Below, in pieces: positions 54,477 to 63,145 of a stretch of 64,000 nucleotides of DNA. How positions within the stretch are numbered: the stretch's first letter is position 1; each line of letters starts with the position of its first letter. The notes under the pieces were generated by a model, which worked only from the letters and a program-made list of their open reading frames with translations, searched no databases and had not been told where the DNA came from. The DNA lies in NCBI RefSeq assembly GCF_019931215.1, contig NZ_JAIOUB010000004.1:434001-498000 (forward strand), read 5' to 3'. Made by a program: the position numbers and the translations under genes. The stretch is from Alcanivorax limicola. GTDB lineage: Bacteria > Pseudomonadota > Gammaproteobacteria > Pseudomonadales > Alcanivoracaceae.

Positions 54477-55166
54477 ATGGGTGCTATTTATCTGATCCGC
54501 CATGGCCAGGCCTCGGCGGGCAAACGTGATTACGACCAGCTGTCCCCCATGGGGATCGAGCAATCGGAGCGCCTTGGCGAGGCGCTGCGCACCCGCATCG
54601 GCACACCCGATCGGGTTATCTGCGGTGACATGAAACGCCATCGCCAGACGGCCCACTACAGCCTCGCGCCCATGGGCCAGGGCAATGCCTGGGAAACCGA
54701 TGCGCGCTGGAACGAGTACGACCACGAAGACCTGATCGTGCGTCACAAACCGCTGTATGCCAGCCGCGCCTTGATGCTGGCCGATCTGGCGCGCACCCTG
54801 AAACCCCGCATCGCCTTCCAGGCCATGTTCGAGGAGGCGCTGCAACGCTGGACCAGTGGCCGCCATGACCCGGAATACAAGGAAGCCTGGCCCGCGTTCC
54901 AGCAGCGCATCAGCGCCGGCCTGCGCGAACTGATCGACAGCGGACGCTCCAAGAACACGCTGGTTTATACCTCCGGCGGTGTCATCAGCACCGTGGTCCA
55001 GCAGCTGTGGCAAATGCCCGATGCCGAGTGGCAAAAACTCAATCGCATCATTGCCAACGCCACGGTCACCAAAGTGGTATTCGGCAGCAGCGGCAGCTTC
55101 CTCAGCACCTTTAATGAACACAGTCACTTTGAAGGCGAGCATCAGCATCTGCTGAGCTATCGTTGA
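54477..55166 (+). CDS. Histidine phosphatase family protein
   Basis: 229 residues. The catalytic motif is IYLIRHGQASAGKRDYDQLS, with GIEQSERLGEAL, ICGDMKRHRQTAHYSL and the second-half TLVYTSGGVISTVVQQL, in which a serine replaces the usual second catalytic histidine context (VAHGG in classic members). Starts 1 nt after the kinase stop. It may dephosphorylate a product or intermediate of the neighbouring kinase; this is inferred from position only. Confidence 0.83.
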   Translation: MGAIYLIRHGQASAGKRDYDQLSPMGIEQSERLGEALRTRIGTPDRVICGDMKRHRQTAHYSLAPMGQGNAWETDARWNEYDHEDLIVRHKPLYASRALMLADLARTLKPRIAFQAMFEEALQRWTSGRHDPEYKEAWPAFQQRISAGLRELIDSGRSKNTLVYTSGGVISTVVQQLWQMPDAEWQKLNRIIANATVTKVVFGSSGSFLSTFNEHSHFEGEHQHLLSYR

Positions 55167-55225
55167 CTTATCGTTAACTTATCGCCGACACACTGATTAA
55201 TACATTGCAGACTGAAACGAGAGAC

Positions 55226-55975
55226 ATGATGAGCAAGAATATTCTGATCACCGGCGCCAGCTCTGGCCTGGGCGAAGGCATGGCGCGGGAATTCGCCGCC
55301 AAAGGTTATAACCTGGCACTGTGCGCGCGGCGCGTGGAACGCCTGGAAGCCCTGCGCGATGAACTGCTGCAAAAGCACCCCGGCATCAAGGTCGTGCTGA
55401 AAGCCCTGGATGTGCTCGACTACGACAAGGTCTTCGAGGTATTCCGGGAATTCCGCCACGAACTCGGCTCACTGGACCGCATCATCGTCAATGCCGGCAT
55501 GGGTAAGGGCCAGCCACTGGGCACCGGTTATTTCTGGGCCAATCGCCAGACTGCCGAAACCAACTTTGTGGCCGCGCTGGCGCAGTGCGAAGCCGCCATG
55601 GAAATTTTCCGCGACCAGAACAACGGCCATCTGGTGATGATTTCATCCATGAGCGCCATGCGTGGCATGCCGAAGAATCTCACCACCTACGCCGCCACCA
55701 AGGCTGGCGTCGCCGCGCTGGCAGAAGGCCTGCGCTCTGAAATGCTCGGCAAGCCAATCAAGATCAGCACCCTTTATCCCGGCTATATTCGCTCGGAGAT
55801 CAATGAGAAAGTGAAGAACACGCCCTTCATGGTGGATACCGAAACCGGTTGCCGCCTGCTGGTCAAAGCCATCGAAAAAGAAACCCCCAGCGCCTGCGTC
55901 CCTGCATGGCCCTGGGTGGCTGTCGGCTTCCTGATGCGCAACCTGCCTCTGGGTCTGGTCAAGAAGCTCGGTTAA
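55226..55975 (+). CDS. SDR-family oxidoreductase (second of the operon)
   Basis: From the ATG at 55226 it has 249 residues. It shows ITGASSGLGEGMA, LCARRVERLEAL, VNAGMGKGQPLG, VMISSMSAMRGMP and YAATK. The C-terminal YPGYIRSEINEK and the final hydrophobic part (VAVGFLMRNLPLGLVKKLG) fit lipid-metabolising SDRs. GAGAG lies before the start. It ends 17 nt inside the convergent metal-dependent hydrolase gene. It is probably the last gene of the LysR-linked operon, after a short gap of about 60 nt. Confidence 0.86.
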   Translation: MMSKNILITGASSGLGEGMAREFAAKGYNLALCARRVERLEALRDELLQKHPGIKVVLKALDVLDYDKVFEVFREFRHELGSLDRIIVNAGMGKGQPLGTGYFWANRQTAETNFVAALAQCEAAMEIFRDQNNGHLVMISSMSAMRGMPKNLTTYAATKAGVAALAEGLRSEMLGKPIKISTLYPGYIRSEINEKVKNTPFMVDTETGCRLLVKAIEKETPSACVPAWPWVAVGFLMRNLPLGLVKKLG

Positions 55976-56915
55976 GCGCCCCCGCGGTAGCCGCAGGGGA
56001 GCGGGCGATATAGGCCATGGCCTGTGCGGTATCGCCCTCGCTTTCCGGATGAAAGCCCGGCGCGACCCAACGCAGGGTGCGCCGCGCAATCAGGCTGAAG
56101 GTCGGCACATTGTCATTGCGCCGACCAATGCGCTCGATATCCAGCAGAATGCGTGCGGTAGTACGCCGCGCCAGCTTGCGCACGGCCGGGTCCGGGTCCT
56201 GCCCGGCCAGGCTGCGGCCGCCCTCGGCGATGAACTGCAGAAACAGCGGGAATACCAGGGCCATCAGCGCCTGCCGGCTGAGATAAAAGCCGGTCTGCGT
56301 GCGACACAAATGCGCATACAGATCGAAGGCCACGGAGCGATGCTCCACTTCCTCGGCCAGATGCCAGCGAAACAGATCCGCCACCACCGGGTCCGCCTTG
56401 TCCCAACTGTCACTGTTCATGCACCAGTCACCCAGCAAGCCGGTGAAGTGCTCGATAGCGGCCACGATGCCCACCCGCGCGATCAACCAATGGCGGGCCA
56501 GCCAGCGGTGCTGCAAAGGCTTCAGCCCCAGCGGTGCATCCCCCAGCAACTGCTGAAAAACAAAATCCACCCGGCGCCGATAGGTGCTCACATCCATACC
56601 CTGTTCTTGCAGCCACAGCTCCGCTTTGCGGTGCGCCTGGGCATGCATGCCTTCCTGACGAATAAACCCTTGCACATCCTCGCGCAGGATCGGATCAGTG
56701 ATATGGAGCAGTGCCTGGTTATAGACCCGGCAAAACCACAGCTCGCCCGCCGGCAACAACAGATTGATCCCGTTAATGAGATGACTCGACAACGGATCAC
56801 CCGGTATCCAGTGCAAGGGCGAGCGGGACAGATCAAACGCCACACGCCGCGCTTGCAGACGATGGCGGGTGTTGGTGGAAGACGCTGTACGTGTGGACGA
56901 TGCACCCAGGGTCAT
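55959..56915 (-). CDS. Metal-dependent hydrolase family protein (PF10118-like)
   Basis: 318 residues. Features of the Metal_hydrol family: FDLSRSPLHWIPGDPLSSHLINGINLLLPAGELWFCRVYNQAL at the N-terminus, then FIRQEGMHAQAHR and FRWHLAEEVEHRSVAFDLYAHL. The Glu/His-rich helical motifs (EGMHAQAH, EEVEHR) look like a carboxylate-bridged di-metal site, as in ferritin-like oxygenases. The start overlaps the upstream alpha/beta hydrolase stop. The function is not established. Confidence 0.82.
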   Translation of the reverse strand: MTLGASSTRTASSTNTRHRLQARRVAFDLSRSPLHWIPGDPLSSHLINGINLLLPAGELWFCRVYNQALLHITDPILREDVQGFIRQEGMHAQAHRKAELWLQEQGMDVSTYRRRVDFVFQQLLGDAPLGLKPLQHRWLARHWLIARVGIVAAIEHFTGLLGDWCMNSDSWDKADPVVADLFRWHLAEEVEHRSVAFDLYAHLCRTQTGFYLSRQALMALVFPLFLQFIAEGGRSLAGQDPDPAVRKLARRTTARILLDIERIGRRNDNVPTFSLIARRTLRWVAPGFHPESEGDTAQAMAYIARSPAATAGALNRAS

Positions 56916-57886
56916 GATGCAGCCCCCTCAATCCTGTTTTTATGCATACCGGGGACAGGCGCCGTTTCAGCCGTCACCCGCAGACGGGCAAACGCCTCGG
57001 CCTGCGTGCCGTTCTCCACCGCCCGCACAAACTCTGCAAGCGTCGTGGCGATCAGTGCCGGGTCGCTCAGCAGCACCCAGTGCCCGGCATCAATGTCGCG
57101 ACGATACAGCTCCGGCACCCAGCGATGCAGGTCCTCGAACAGTGCGGCGCCCACATAGTTATCCCGCGTCGGCACAACCAATTGCACCGGGCAGGCGGCA
57201 TAGCGCAGTTCGGGGCGCAGCATCTTGTTGCGGAAATTGGCGCGGTAAAGACGCACGCCGTAGCGGCCATCCCGGCCCTGCGTCGGGTTCGGATGCAACT
57301 CGGCGACCCCTTCGACACGATGCAAGAACCTCGGCCAGAGCCGCCCCATGGCGCTACGCCAGACCAGCTCCGGCAGCACCGGCAACTGGAACAAGCCGAT
57401 GTACCAGGAACTGGCCAGCTGCCGCAGGGCCGCGCGCTGCCGCGCCAGGGACCGGCTAACCAGCCGATCCCGCATCCAGTAGCCCGCATGGTCCAGGCAA
57501 GGGCCCGACAGGCTGGTGTAGGACAGGATGCGCGCTTTCAGCGGCCCGGTGGTCACCGACTCCCAACTCTGGATAGAACCCCAGTCATGGGCCGCCAGAT
57601 GAAAATCCCGCCCCGGCAGCAACGCATCCACCACCGCCGCCAGATCCGCCGCCAGTCTCGGCATGCGGTAATCCCGCAGTGCCGCCGGCACATCGGATTC
57701 GCCCGCGCCGCGCACATCGTAGGCCACCACATAAAACTGCGCCGCCAGCTGTTCCGCCACCGGGCGCCAGACACTGTGGTTGTCCGGGTATCCGTGCACC
57801 AGCACCAGCGCCGGGTTGCGCGCATCGCCCCACGCCCGCGCATGCAGGCCGGTGCCATCGGCGTCGATACGAAACTGTTGCATCAT
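56912..57886 (-). CDS. Alpha/beta hydrolase (epoxide hydrolase-like)
   Basis: 324 residues. LVLVHGYPDNHSVWRPV is the oxyanion-hole HGYPD, and the nucleophile is an aspartate in FHLAAHDWGSIQS, as in epoxide hydrolases and haloalkane dehalogenases rather than esterases. The catalytic histidine lies in DIDAGHWVLLSDP near the C-terminus. Coupled by ATGA to the metal-dependent hydrolase gene. It may open epoxides formed during oxidation of unsaturated lipids or alkenes. Confidence 0.85.
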   Translation of the reverse strand: MMQQFRIDADGTGLHARAWGDARNPALVLVHGYPDNHSVWRPVAEQLAAQFYVVAYDVRGAGESDVPAALRDYRMPRLAADLAAVVDALLPGRDFHLAAHDWGSIQSWESVTTGPLKARILSYTSLSGPCLDHAGYWMRDRLVSRSLARQRAALRQLASSWYIGLFQLPVLPELVWRSAMGRLWPRFLHRVEGVAELHPNPTQGRDGRYGVRLYRANFRNKMLRPELRYAACPVQLVVPTRDNYVGAALFEDLHRWVPELYRRDIDAGHWVLLSDPALIATTLAEFVRAVENGTQAEAFARLRVTAETAPVPGMHKNRIEGAAS

Positions 57887-58041
57887 CGGCTGCCTCGTTC
57901 ATCAGTTCATTACAGTGAATATAGCGCCATTAGACGATGTAAGGGTGGCCCGAGCGCCCGGCGCTGCGGCCAATTGAGTCTTCACGCGACTGTGGCAGCT
58001 CTGGCACAGTAGTGCTCCTTTCAAGTTACGGAGACCCCACA

Positions 58042-58767
58042 ATGCTGCGCACACGCCAACGGCTTGCCTCACTGATCGCCCTGATGCTGCTGCTCCCGCT
58101 TCAGACCCTGGCGGACGACGCAGAGTGGGAACAGATCCGCGAAGCCCGCGAGCGCGGCGACGTTGCCACCTATGTGCGCCCCGTCGACGGCACACCGATC
58201 AAGCAGTTCCGTGGCATTGTCGAGGTACCGCACCCCCTGGTGACCGTCATGGCAGTCATCAGCGACGTGGCCAACTTCGACAACTGGGTGTTTCAGTGCA
58301 AGGGCACGGAGATGCGTGAGGAAGAATGGGGCGGGGAACATGCCCGCGTGATGATTCGCGGCATCTGGCCGGTATCGGATCGCGACGTGCTGGTGCGCAG
58401 CCACTATGAACAGGACCCGGATACCCATGCCGTGACAGTACACTCCACGGCCACCGATGACGTGCTTGAAGAGCAACGCGGGTATGTGCGCATTCCGGCA
58501 CTGAACAATGTGTTCCGCTTCGAACCGCTGAGTGATGGCTGGACGCGCATCACCTTCCAGACCCTGGTCAATCCCGGTGGCGCCATCCCGGCCTGGCTGT
58601 CGAACTTTGTGTCCACCCGTGCGCCGCTGCAGACACTGGAAGGCATGAGTGAGCAGATGGAAAAAGACGACTATCAGCTGTCATCACCTGAACAGCTTCC
58701 CGTCTCCCTGCCCGGCAGCCCGACGCTGATATTCCCGGAGAATCACCGCGCCAGCACCCGGCTGTAA
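58042..58767 (+). CDS. Secreted START-domain lipid-binding protein
   Basis: 241 residues from the ATG at 58042. A signal peptide (LIALMLLLPLQTLADD) leads into a START-type domain: EVPHPLVTVMAVISDVANFDNWVFQCKGTEMREEEW, then IRGIWPVSDRDVLVRSHYEQ and FRFEPLSDGWTRITFQTLVNPGGAIPAWLSNFVSTRAPLQTLEGM. These are recognisable START features for hydrophobic ligands such as sterols or lipids, in the periplasm. A perfect hairpin terminator follows. Confidence 0.83.
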   Translation: MLRTRQRLASLIALMLLLPLQTLADDAEWEQIREARERGDVATYVRPVDGTPIKQFRGIVEVPHPLVTVMAVISDVANFDNWVFQCKGTEMREEEWGGEHARVMIRGIWPVSDRDVLVRSHYEQDPDTHAVTVHSTATDDVLEEQRGYVRIPALNNVFRFEPLSDGWTRITFQTLVNPGGAIPAWLSNFVSTRAPLQTLEGMSEQMEKDDYQLSSPEQLPVSLPGSPTLIFPENHRASTRL

Positions 58768-58784
58768 TACAGAAGCCCTGAATA

Positions 58785-58820
58785 CAGAAGCCCTGCGGCG
58801 CATGCGCCGCAGGGCTTCTG
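58785..58820 (+). terminator. 36-bp perfect palindrome after the START gene
   Basis: CAGAAGCCCTGCGGCGCA is followed directly by its reverse complement, an 18-bp stem with minimal loop. AATACAGAAGCCCTG is also duplicated just before it (58766-58795). GGAAAAAGG follows rather than a T-run, so it is a strong structural barrier more than a textbook terminator, and possibly bidirectional with the TM2 gene. Confidence 0.7.
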
Positions 58821-58853
58821 GAAAAAGGCTATTACTACAAGGCGATTACCGGA

Positions 58854-59066
58854 TCAGGTCCACTCGGTAATCTTGTTGCCCTGCTTGTCGGTAAAGGCGC
58901 CGACGATGATCATGATGAAATCGATCAGCGCCCAGATGCCGAGCCCGCCCAATGTCAGCAGTTGCAGAACCCCCGTACCCACCTTGCCCACATAGAACCG
59001 GTGAACCCCCAGCACACCCAGAAAAAAGCACAGCAGAAATGCTGGCAGAATGCGTTTTTCACTCAT
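58854..59066 (-). CDS. TM2-domain protein
   Basis: 70-residue membrane protein from the ATG at 59066. [23 protein letters not shown] is a TM2 hallmark (LGxxGxHRFYxGK), followed by [24 protein letters not shown] and a short [11 protein letters not shown] tail. It overlaps the 3' end of the M48 peptidase gene by 8 nt. TM2 proteins are membrane proteins of unknown role, sometimes linked to signalling. Confidence 0.9.
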   Translation of the reverse strand: MSEKRILPAFLLCFFLGVLGVHRFYVGKVGTGVLQLLTLGGLGIWALIDFIMIIVGAFTDKQGNKITEWT

Positions 59067-60189
59067 GGTCGTGTTTCCCTTCTTCAGTTGATGTTGTTTT
59101 TCCGTTATTACATATGCCCTGCAAGGCCTGCCAGTCAGCAAGCGCCATGGCCGCCATCCCTTCGCGCTGATAGACCTGCGCCTGCGCTACCCGCGCCGGA
59201 AAAGAAGGATGGGTACTCAGGATATCGCTGCCACGAGGCCCGCTGAACAGCCGCGCCTTCTGCCGCCGCTCGAAGAACGTCGCCAGGCCCCGGCTGTCCA
59301 CACCTGCGTTATTGAGTATCTCCAACGCGATGCGGTCCGCTTCCAGCTCAGCCTCGCGACTGTGAGAGCGATTCAGCAGTGTTTCCCCCGCTTGCCCGGC
59401 CATACCCGCCACACTCGAGGCATCGCCCAGCAGCGTGGCGAACACCAGTCGATACCCCAGCGCCCGCCCCATGGCACGGGTCGGATGCTGCAGAATCGAG
59501 TGCGCGATTTCATGGGCCAGTACCGCCGCCACTTCCTCGGCGTTTTCGGCATCACGCAGCAACCCCCGGGTCAGCATGATCTGCCCGCCGGGGGCGGCGA
59601 ACGCATTAACCATGGCAGCGTCCATCACCTGCACCACAAAATCCGGGTCATACCCGTTGCGCACAGCGAGATGCGAGACCAGCCGCGCCAGCGCTTCGGT
59701 GCCCGGCTCATCCGTGCAGGTGCCCGTGTCACGCGTGATATGCGCAGCGATTTTCTCGCCCATTGCGCGTTCCCACTGCGCGGGCATCGCCGCTGCGGCC
59801 TCTTCACCGAGATAGGGCACCGAGGCCGCCAGCCCCACCAGACACACCAGCGTAAAACCGCCCACCAGCACAAAGCGCCGGCCCAGCGACATGCCACCCA
59901 GATACTTGCGCCGGAAACCACCGCGCCCCAGCCCGGGATGCACCTTGCGCAGCGCCGCCAGCAGACTGTGGTCCGCCACGACCAGCCGTGCATCGGGTTG
60001 CTTGAGGCTATACAGGCGCAGGGGTTGCCCCGGGTAGACGTCGTCAGCCAGCCTCAACTGCTCTATCGGCAAGCTGTGCAGCGTATAGCCCGTGCCGATT
60101 GCCAGCAGGGCAAGCTGGCGCCCCACAACGCGCACCTCAACCTCGGTGCGCGCCGCGGACATCCCGTCGTACCAGAGCCCGTGTATCAT
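59059..60189 (-). CDS. M48-family zinc metallopeptidase, membrane-anchored
   Basis: 376 residues from the ATG at 60189. An N-terminal cytosolic-looking region precedes one membrane helix ([19 protein letters not shown]). The peptidase domain shows [19 protein letters not shown], the zinc motif [15 protein letters not shown], and the third ligand in [19 protein letters not shown] at 60201 is an alternative start. It follows the DUF898 gene closely, a pairing often kept in proteobacteria, and TM2 overlaps its end. Confidence 0.87.
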   Translation of the reverse strand: MIHGLWYDGMSAARTEVEVRVVGRQLALLAIGTGYTLHSLPIEQLRLADDVYPGQPLRLYSLKQPDARLVVADHSLLAALRKVHPGLGRGGFRRKYLGGMSLGRRFVLVGGFTLVCLVGLAASVPYLGEEAAAAMPAQWERAMGEKIAAHITRDTGTCTDEPGTEALARLVSHLAVRNGYDPDFVVQVMDAAMVNAFAAPGGQIMLTRGLLRDAENAEEVAAVLAHEIAHSILQHPTRAMGRALGYRLVFATLLGDASSVAGMAGQAGETLLNRSHSREAELEADRIALEILNNAGVDSRGLATFFERRQKARLFSGPRGSDILSTHPSFPARVAQAQVYQREGMAAMALADWQALQGICNNGKTTSTEEGKHDHE

Positions 60190-60217
60190 CCCGGCGGTCA
60201 CAGCCCGGTGGTCACAG
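60190..60217. repeat. 14-nt tandem duplication across the DUF898 stop / M48 start
   Basis: On the minus strand CTGTGACCACCGGG is followed by CTGTGACCGCCGGG (one mismatch). The DUF898 stop lies in the first copy and the M48 ATG directly follows the second. The duplication thus sets the distance between the two genes. Confidence 0.8.
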
Positions 60218-61240
60218 CGCGCCGATATCAGCCAGCTCCGCCATACCCTCGCCCAGAGCATCCGATTGCTCTTGCGTCTGCAGAATGACGGCATAATCCA
60301 GTTCACCGCTGACCGCCATGTGCGAGGCCATGAAGCGCAGCGTGCGCACGGTCACCCAGGCATAGGCCAGACCCAGCGTGAGAACGATCAACAGCAGATT
60401 GGTGAAAGAGAGCATGAACATCTGGCCGTGACTGGCCTGCAGCGCAAAACGCATATCGCCCAGCGATGTATGGCTGACGACGTAACGCATTTCTTCAACG
60501 CTATACCAGTACCAGGCCAGCATCACGCCCAGGGTTATGGCAACTGTCAGTACAATCATCAGCGCCGGCTCCAGACCCGAGAAGAGCAGGATGACACCGA
60601 TAATCATGCCGGCCGCCGTAAGACCATAGGCCAGCATGAAACGCCCTATCAGATCACCGCCCTGCCCGGTAAAGCCCGCCTGACGGCTGCCGAACCAGGT
60701 ATTGTTCAGCAGATAGCTGGACAGCTGGGTGCTCATGTACGGCTTGTAGATCCCCAGCGTCAGACCCACCAGCAGGCTGTAGCCGAAAAACTTGAACCCG
60801 TAATCAATGGCTTTGCCTTGCAGGCCGAAACGAATACCCCGAAAACGGGTACGGCTGTACCGATAACGCTGCGCCAGAAAAATCAGCATGCCGATAAAGG
60901 CGGGCGAGAAGAGATACGCCAGCACGACCACCAGCCCGACCAGTATTTCCGAGACCTGCAGCAGCGCATACAGCGCCAGCATCACCACAACCATTATGGC
61001 GAGGGCACGCAGAAAGCCGACGAAAAGCTCCCCTCCGGTGCCGGTATATTCCAGCCGCTCCCCGTCAAACTCCGTGTTGGTCCACAGATAACGGCGCACC
61101 CGCGTCTTGGCCCAGAAATGATAGATCCCCAGGGTCAGCACCTTGAGCAGTGTATTAACCAGAAAAATGAGAAACAGCTCCATGCCGGAGCCCAGATAAG
61201 CGAGACGCCGCGCAGGCGTCGGGTTGCCGTGATCATTCAT
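60212..61240 (-). CDS. DUF898 (YjgN-like) membrane protein
   Basis: 342 residues from the ATG at 61240, preceded by a run of seven G in the ribosome-binding region. It carries repeated blocks of the type FLVNTLLKVLTLGIYHFWAKTRVRRYLW and FFGYSLLVGLTLGIYKPYM, then TNLLLIVLTLGLAYAWVTVR: three copies of the DUF898 LTLGIY/WxxTR pattern, each with membrane helices. The function is unknown. The adjacent M48 peptidase may act in the same membrane process. Confidence 0.85.
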   Translation of the reverse strand: MNDHGNPTPARRLAYLGSGMELFLIFLVNTLLKVLTLGIYHFWAKTRVRRYLWTNTEFDGERLEYTGTGGELFVGFLRALAIMVVVMLALYALLQVSEILVGLVVVLAYLFSPAFIGMLIFLAQRYRYSRTRFRGIRFGLQGKAIDYGFKFFGYSLLVGLTLGIYKPYMSTQLSSYLLNNTWFGSRQAGFTGQGGDLIGRFMLAYGLTAAGMIIGVILLFSGLEPALMIVLTVAITLGVMLAWYWYSVEEMRYVVSHTSLGDMRFALQASHGQMFMLSFTNLLLIVLTLGLAYAWVTVRTLRFMASHMAVSGELDYAVILQTQEQSDALGEGMAELADIGAL

Positions 61241-61479
61241 GGCAGATCCCCCCGTTATTATTTCCTTCTTATACAAGCAGACAACCCGTGCTGCTGGCAC
61301 AGCGCCATCTGCCTCCCTCTGCCCCATTTGCTCGAAAGCCCCCCGGGGCAGAGCGCAGTATAATGCGATCTTTTGAATATGGCTGTAAGCCGTGACTTAC
61401 AAAATACGGGGATGATGCACACGTCACAGGTTGATGCGTCTCTATCTCAGCAGATGGTCAGCAGATAATCAGCGCGCGA

Positions 61480-62133
61480 TCAAAAAGCGCGCGCTGCCCT
61501 GATCTGATTGGCATTGGCCTTGAGCTGAGACTGCTGCGCGCCAATCGTCATGGCCTGCGCCCAGGCCCCATCGGCAGCCCCCTCCGAAGAGCTCCAGTAA
61601 AACCCGCCCGGGAAATCACCGAGGCCTGCCTGATGCAGATTCACATACATCAGATTCAATTCATCCTTGGACGGCAAAAACCACGTGCAACCGTGATGCT
61701 CATAAGCAAGCGTGCGCTGCGCAGCGCGATTACTCTGACCATCATTCGTCAAGGCATCTGCCACCCGCTGCGTGTTGCCCTCGCCGCTGCCTATTGCCTC
61801 ACTGGTACTGCCGATCAGGAACGCGCCGCCATAGCTGCTCGCCCACGTATAGAGCACCGTAGTGCCGCCGTTGTCGGTAATATTCTCCGGCGCCGCCTCC
61901 AGATAGTCGAAATCATGGCTGTCATCGCCATCCACATAAAATATCCAGCCACCGGCGGGGCCCCGATCCCCGACACTGTAAGTCCCGGTAGCCTCCGGGC
62001 ATACCTGCGCCGACGACCCGCCGCCGCTACCGCTCCCGCCACCACCGCAGGCAGCAATGGCACACACAAGCAGACCCAGCGACGCATGGCGCACCGCATG
62101 ATTTTCCCTCTGGCATCGCATCCGGAACGGCAT
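61480..62133 (-). CDS. Lipoprotein with a DUF1566-like domain
   Basis: 217 residues. A signal peptide ends in the lipobox IAAC, then a Gly/Ser-rich linker (GGGGSGSGGGSS) as is common in surface lipoproteins. The domain shows VGDRGPAGGWIFYVD, DFDYLEAAPENI, and the DUF1566 signature CTWFLPSKDELNLMYVNLH followed by FYWSSSEGAADGAWAQAM. AGGAGG lies 8 nt before the ATG, but is embedded in a hairpin. The function is unknown; it probably binds something at the cell surface. Confidence 0.8.
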   Translation of the reverse strand: MPFRMRCQRENHAVRHASLGLLVCAIAACGGGGSGSGGGSSAQVCPEATGTYSVGDRGPAGGWIFYVDGDDSHDFDYLEAAPENITDNGGTTVLYTWASSYGGAFLIGSTSEAIGSGEGNTQRVADALTNDGQSNRAAQRTLAYEHHGCTWFLPSKDELNLMYVNLHQAGLGDFPGGFYWSSSEGAADGAWAQAMTIGAQQSQLKANANQIRAARAF

Positions 62134-62140
62134 CGTGCAT

Positions 62141-62173
62141 TCCTCCTGATCTGACTAAAGTAAGTCAGGAGGA
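62141..62173 (-). promoter_or_regulatory. Hairpin sequestering the ribosome-binding site of the DUF1566 lipoprotein
   Basis: TCCTCCTGA (62141-62149) and TCAGGAGGA (62165-62173) are exact complements. In the minus-strand mRNA the second-arm AGGAGG is the ribosome-binding site, so the upstream UCCUCCUGA can pair with it around a 15-nt loop. That would hide the site and allow control by RNA structure, a protein or temperature. The effect is inferred. Confidence 0.5.
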
Positions 62174-62750
62174 TAGATCATGGGGATTGCGGCCTGTATG
62201 CCCCGTTTGGGCTAACCCTTTTTGCAACGTTGGTTGACACTGTTTCTCAGTGCGCAGGCCCCGGTAGTCGCAGAGGAACTGGCCCAGAATGGAACCGCCC
62301 TGGGTGATTTCGCGCAGGTGGTCGCGCGTTGTAGCTGTAATCACTCACGCCACCGTGGGGGTAGGCGATGCCGCTGAGCTGGTCAGTGCGGCGGTAGCTG
62401 TAGCGGGTCTCGCCATCCTGGGTGGCGACGCTGCTCAGGCGGTTGCGGCGGTCGTAGCGGTATTGAGTGACATGCCCGGCGGAGGACAGCAGGCGGGTGC
62501 GGTTGCCGTTGTCGTCGTAGCTGTAGCTGACCGTCTGCCCGAAGTGGTCGGTCTGGTGGATCAGGCGGTCGAAGCGGTCGTAGCGGTAGGCGGTGGTCCG
62601 GGCGGCGCCGCCTTCTGCGGTCAGGGTTTCTGTCACGCTCAGCAGGTTGTTGTTGGCGTCGTAGGCATAGGCTTCGCTGGCCAGTGCGCCGAGGTTCGTA
62701 TCCAGCAGCCGGCGGGCGGTGCGGCGGACTAGTAGAGCCGTCGCAGGCAT
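62165..62750 (-). pseudogene. Frameshifted RHS/YD-repeat remnant
   Basis: A reading frame from 62750 shows YD repeats: EAYAYDANNNLLSVTE, TAYRYDRFDRLIHQTDHFGQTVSYSYDDNGNRTRLLSSAGHVTQYRYDRRNRL (in pieces) and RYSYRRTDQLSGIAYPHGG. Near 62318-62328 the frame breaks; in the next frame the typical continuation HLREITQGGSILGQFLCDYRGLRTEK appears and runs to a stop at 62165. There is no proper start. This is a leftover core fragment of a large RHS protein, the kind displaced when toxin modules are exchanged. Confidence 0.8.
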
Positions 62751-62803
62751 GCTCGGTCTGTGCCTGCAACTTACGGTTTGAATTAATTGTGTGTATTTTC
62801 CCT

Positions 62804-63145
62804 TTACGAAAAGACCTCGGGAAACTCGACAACGACTGAATCAGCATCGATTGGAATTTTATAAGACCTTTCGAATTTGCAAACCCTCCCGCCATCATCT
62901 ATGTGATGCTCTGGATAATACATCCAATTTCCCGCCAGAAGTCGACCACATTTCGAGCACATCACACTGCGCAGATGTTCTTCCAAATCCGGCTCAATGT
63001 ATAGCTGCTTTGTTACGTTCACAGCATGGATTTCACCGCAATTTCCACAGCATATGAGGCGGTGCCCCATATCCCCTTCTGGGTAGGTAATGAATAATTC
63101 GCCATTCATCCCCACCTTCCAACATCTGACTTTCTCCTTTTTCAT
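62804..63145 (-). CDS. Candidate immunity protein with a zinc-ribbon-like motif
   Basis: 113 residues from the ATG at 63145, which overlaps the toxin stop as ATGA. Two cysteine pairs, CCGNC and CSKC, are 30 or so residues apart and suggest a zinc ribbon. The remainder (KVGMNGELFITYPEGDMGHRL, NWMYYPEHHIDDGGRVC, acidic C-terminus VVVEFPEVFS) is not familiar. Visibly lower GC content than the surrounding genome points to horizontal gain. Position directly after a toxin-like C-terminal domain is typical of cognate immunity genes; the role is inferred. Confidence 0.65.
   Translation of the reverse strand: MKKEKVRCWKVGMNGELFITYPEGDMGHRLICCGNCGEIHAVNVTKQLYIEPDLEEHLRSVMCSKCGRLLAGNWMYYPEHHIDDGGRVCKFERSYKIPIDADSVVVEFPEVFS

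Noticed and set aside
61470-61491. GCGCGC hairpin around the stop of the DUF1566 gene as a terminator
   Set aside because: No U-run follows on the minus strand; the arms are simple GC repeats within coding sequence.
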